Positions 4,711-5,170 of a stretch of DNA of 5,170 nt are shown piece by piece; within the stretch, counting starts at the first letter, position 1; every line of letters starts with the position of its first letter. A program made the position numbers and the translations under genes. Under the pieces are notes generated by a model. It was not told the DNA's origin. It was given only the letters and a program-made list of their open reading frames with translations, and ran no database searches. This DNA comes from Desulfamplus sp. (GTDB lineage Bacteria > Desulfobacterota > Desulfobacteria > Desulfobacterales > Desulfobacteraceae), in contig JADFYT010000178.1 in the NCBI GenBank assembly GCA_015232935.1, forward strand, positions 1-5,170, read 5' to 3'.

Positions 4711-5169
4711 TTAAAATGCAGTAGCAGGCACGGGACCACTAAGAAGGGCAGCATTTGTTATCGTATAAACAGCAGTAGTAGCATCTCCATCCAAATCGCC
4801 TGTTCCTGTTGCCGAAAAAGTCGGAGCAGCACCAGCACCAGGTGCCACTGCAGTTGCAGCATATTGATAAAATACCGTTCCTGATGGAACGAAGCCAATG
4901 ACAGAAAAGTCGGCATTTGCTGCCCAAGCCTGTTTTGCTGTAGTCGGCGCAGCAGCAGGATTGGCAGCACAAGTAAGGTAAACACCGGTCTCAGCCATAT
5001 ATGCCTCCTGATTTGTTTTTATGGCACCAAGATTTACTTTGACCTCTGATGTTTTTGATTTAAGCTGATACTGAAGAAAGTTTGGAATTGCAATAGCTGC
5101 CAGGATACCGATAATGGCAACAACGATCATGAGTTCGATAAGTGTAAAACCTTTTTGATTGTTTTTCAT
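4711..5169 (-). CDS. pilA: Type IV pilin, likely major pilin PilA
   Basis: This 152-residue prepilin has a short positively charged leader (MKNNQKG), cleavage between G7 and F8, and E12 as mature Glu5. The canonical FTLIELMIVVAIIGILAA helix follows, and the mature protein is 145 residues. The globular part has a single cysteine, C67 (mature position 60), so the usual C-terminal disulfide loop cannot form within one subunit. An acidic GDLDGD (124-129) near the C-terminus resembles a calcium-type loop seen in deltaproteobacterial pilins. It is full-length, not the short 60-residue type of Geobacter conductive pilins. The ATG is one base from the window edge, so the ribosome site and promoter (in relatives often sigma54 with PilR) are not visible. 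It heads the visible part of the pilus operon. The length is normal for class IVa pilins. Confidence 0.92.
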   Translation of the reverse strand: MKNNQKGFTLIELMIVVAIIGILAAIAIPNFLQYQLKSKTSEVKVNLGAIKTNQEAYMAETGVYLTCAANPAAAPTTAKQAWAANADFSVIGFVPSGTVFYQYAATAVAPGAGAAPTFSATGTGDLDGDATTAVYTITNAALLSGPVPATAF

Positions 5170-5170
5170 T

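Noticed and set aside
4711..5169. Conductive e-pilin of Geobacter type
   Set aside because: The mature protein is 145 residues with a full globular domain, whereas those pilins are about 60 residues and lack it.

Overview
This AT-rich window holds two modules facing each other. The minus strand carries the 3' part of a type IV pilus locus. In transcription order it has two tandem type IV pilin genes (5169-4711 and 4578-4042), an exported TPR protein (3856-2945), an ABC ATPase (2849-1863) and an ABC-2 type permease (1866-1099). I recognise this order as that of Myxococcus xanthus pilA-pilG-pilH-pilI. Together with the pilin style (class IVa leader, collinear globular domains, DLDGD/DLDADG loop) and a palindromic repeat of a type I associate with environmental deltaproteobacterial genomes, it suggests Desulfobacterota or a relative. 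The assignment rests on recall and on the sequence, not on a search.

The plus strand carries a two-gene toxin-antitoxin module. An MNT-type nucleotidyltransferase (365-649) overlaps by 4 nt with a HEPN-domain protein of HepT type (646-1098) that carries the R-X4-H-X-Y motif. Its stop codon directly abuts the stop codon of the opposing permease, so there is no spacer and no terminator between the two modules.

Bases 1-364 hold no convincing gene. They contain a small hairpin, two 13-bp direct repeats spaced exactly 20 bp, an overlapping 16-bp inverted repeat, and a good sigma70-like promoter (TTGACA-N17-TATTGT). The predicted transcription start falls at or next to an ATG at 345. That ATG opens the first copy of a 20-bp tandem duplication of the antitoxin's own start. 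The upstream copy encodes a 7-residue peptide whose stop overlaps the real antitoxin start in an ATGA arrangement.

In the pilus module the two pilins are clear paralogues: both have a lone cysteine at mature position 60. They are separated by a 132-bp gap with a hairpin that pairs fully only in minus-strand RNA. A 91-bp inverted repeat built on ATCCTG/CAGGAT units lies between the second pilin and the TPR gene. The ATPase and permease overlap by 4 nt and probably form one transporter. From the M. xanthus precedent, I infer that it and the TPR protein act in pilus biogenesis or pilus-linked export.

The most unusual points are the duplicated antitoxin start with its coupled mini-ORF, the zero-gap convergence of a toxin gene with a pilus transporter gene, the pseudopilin-like tail of the TPR protein, and the Gly/Ala-rich insertion after the acidic loop of the second pilin.
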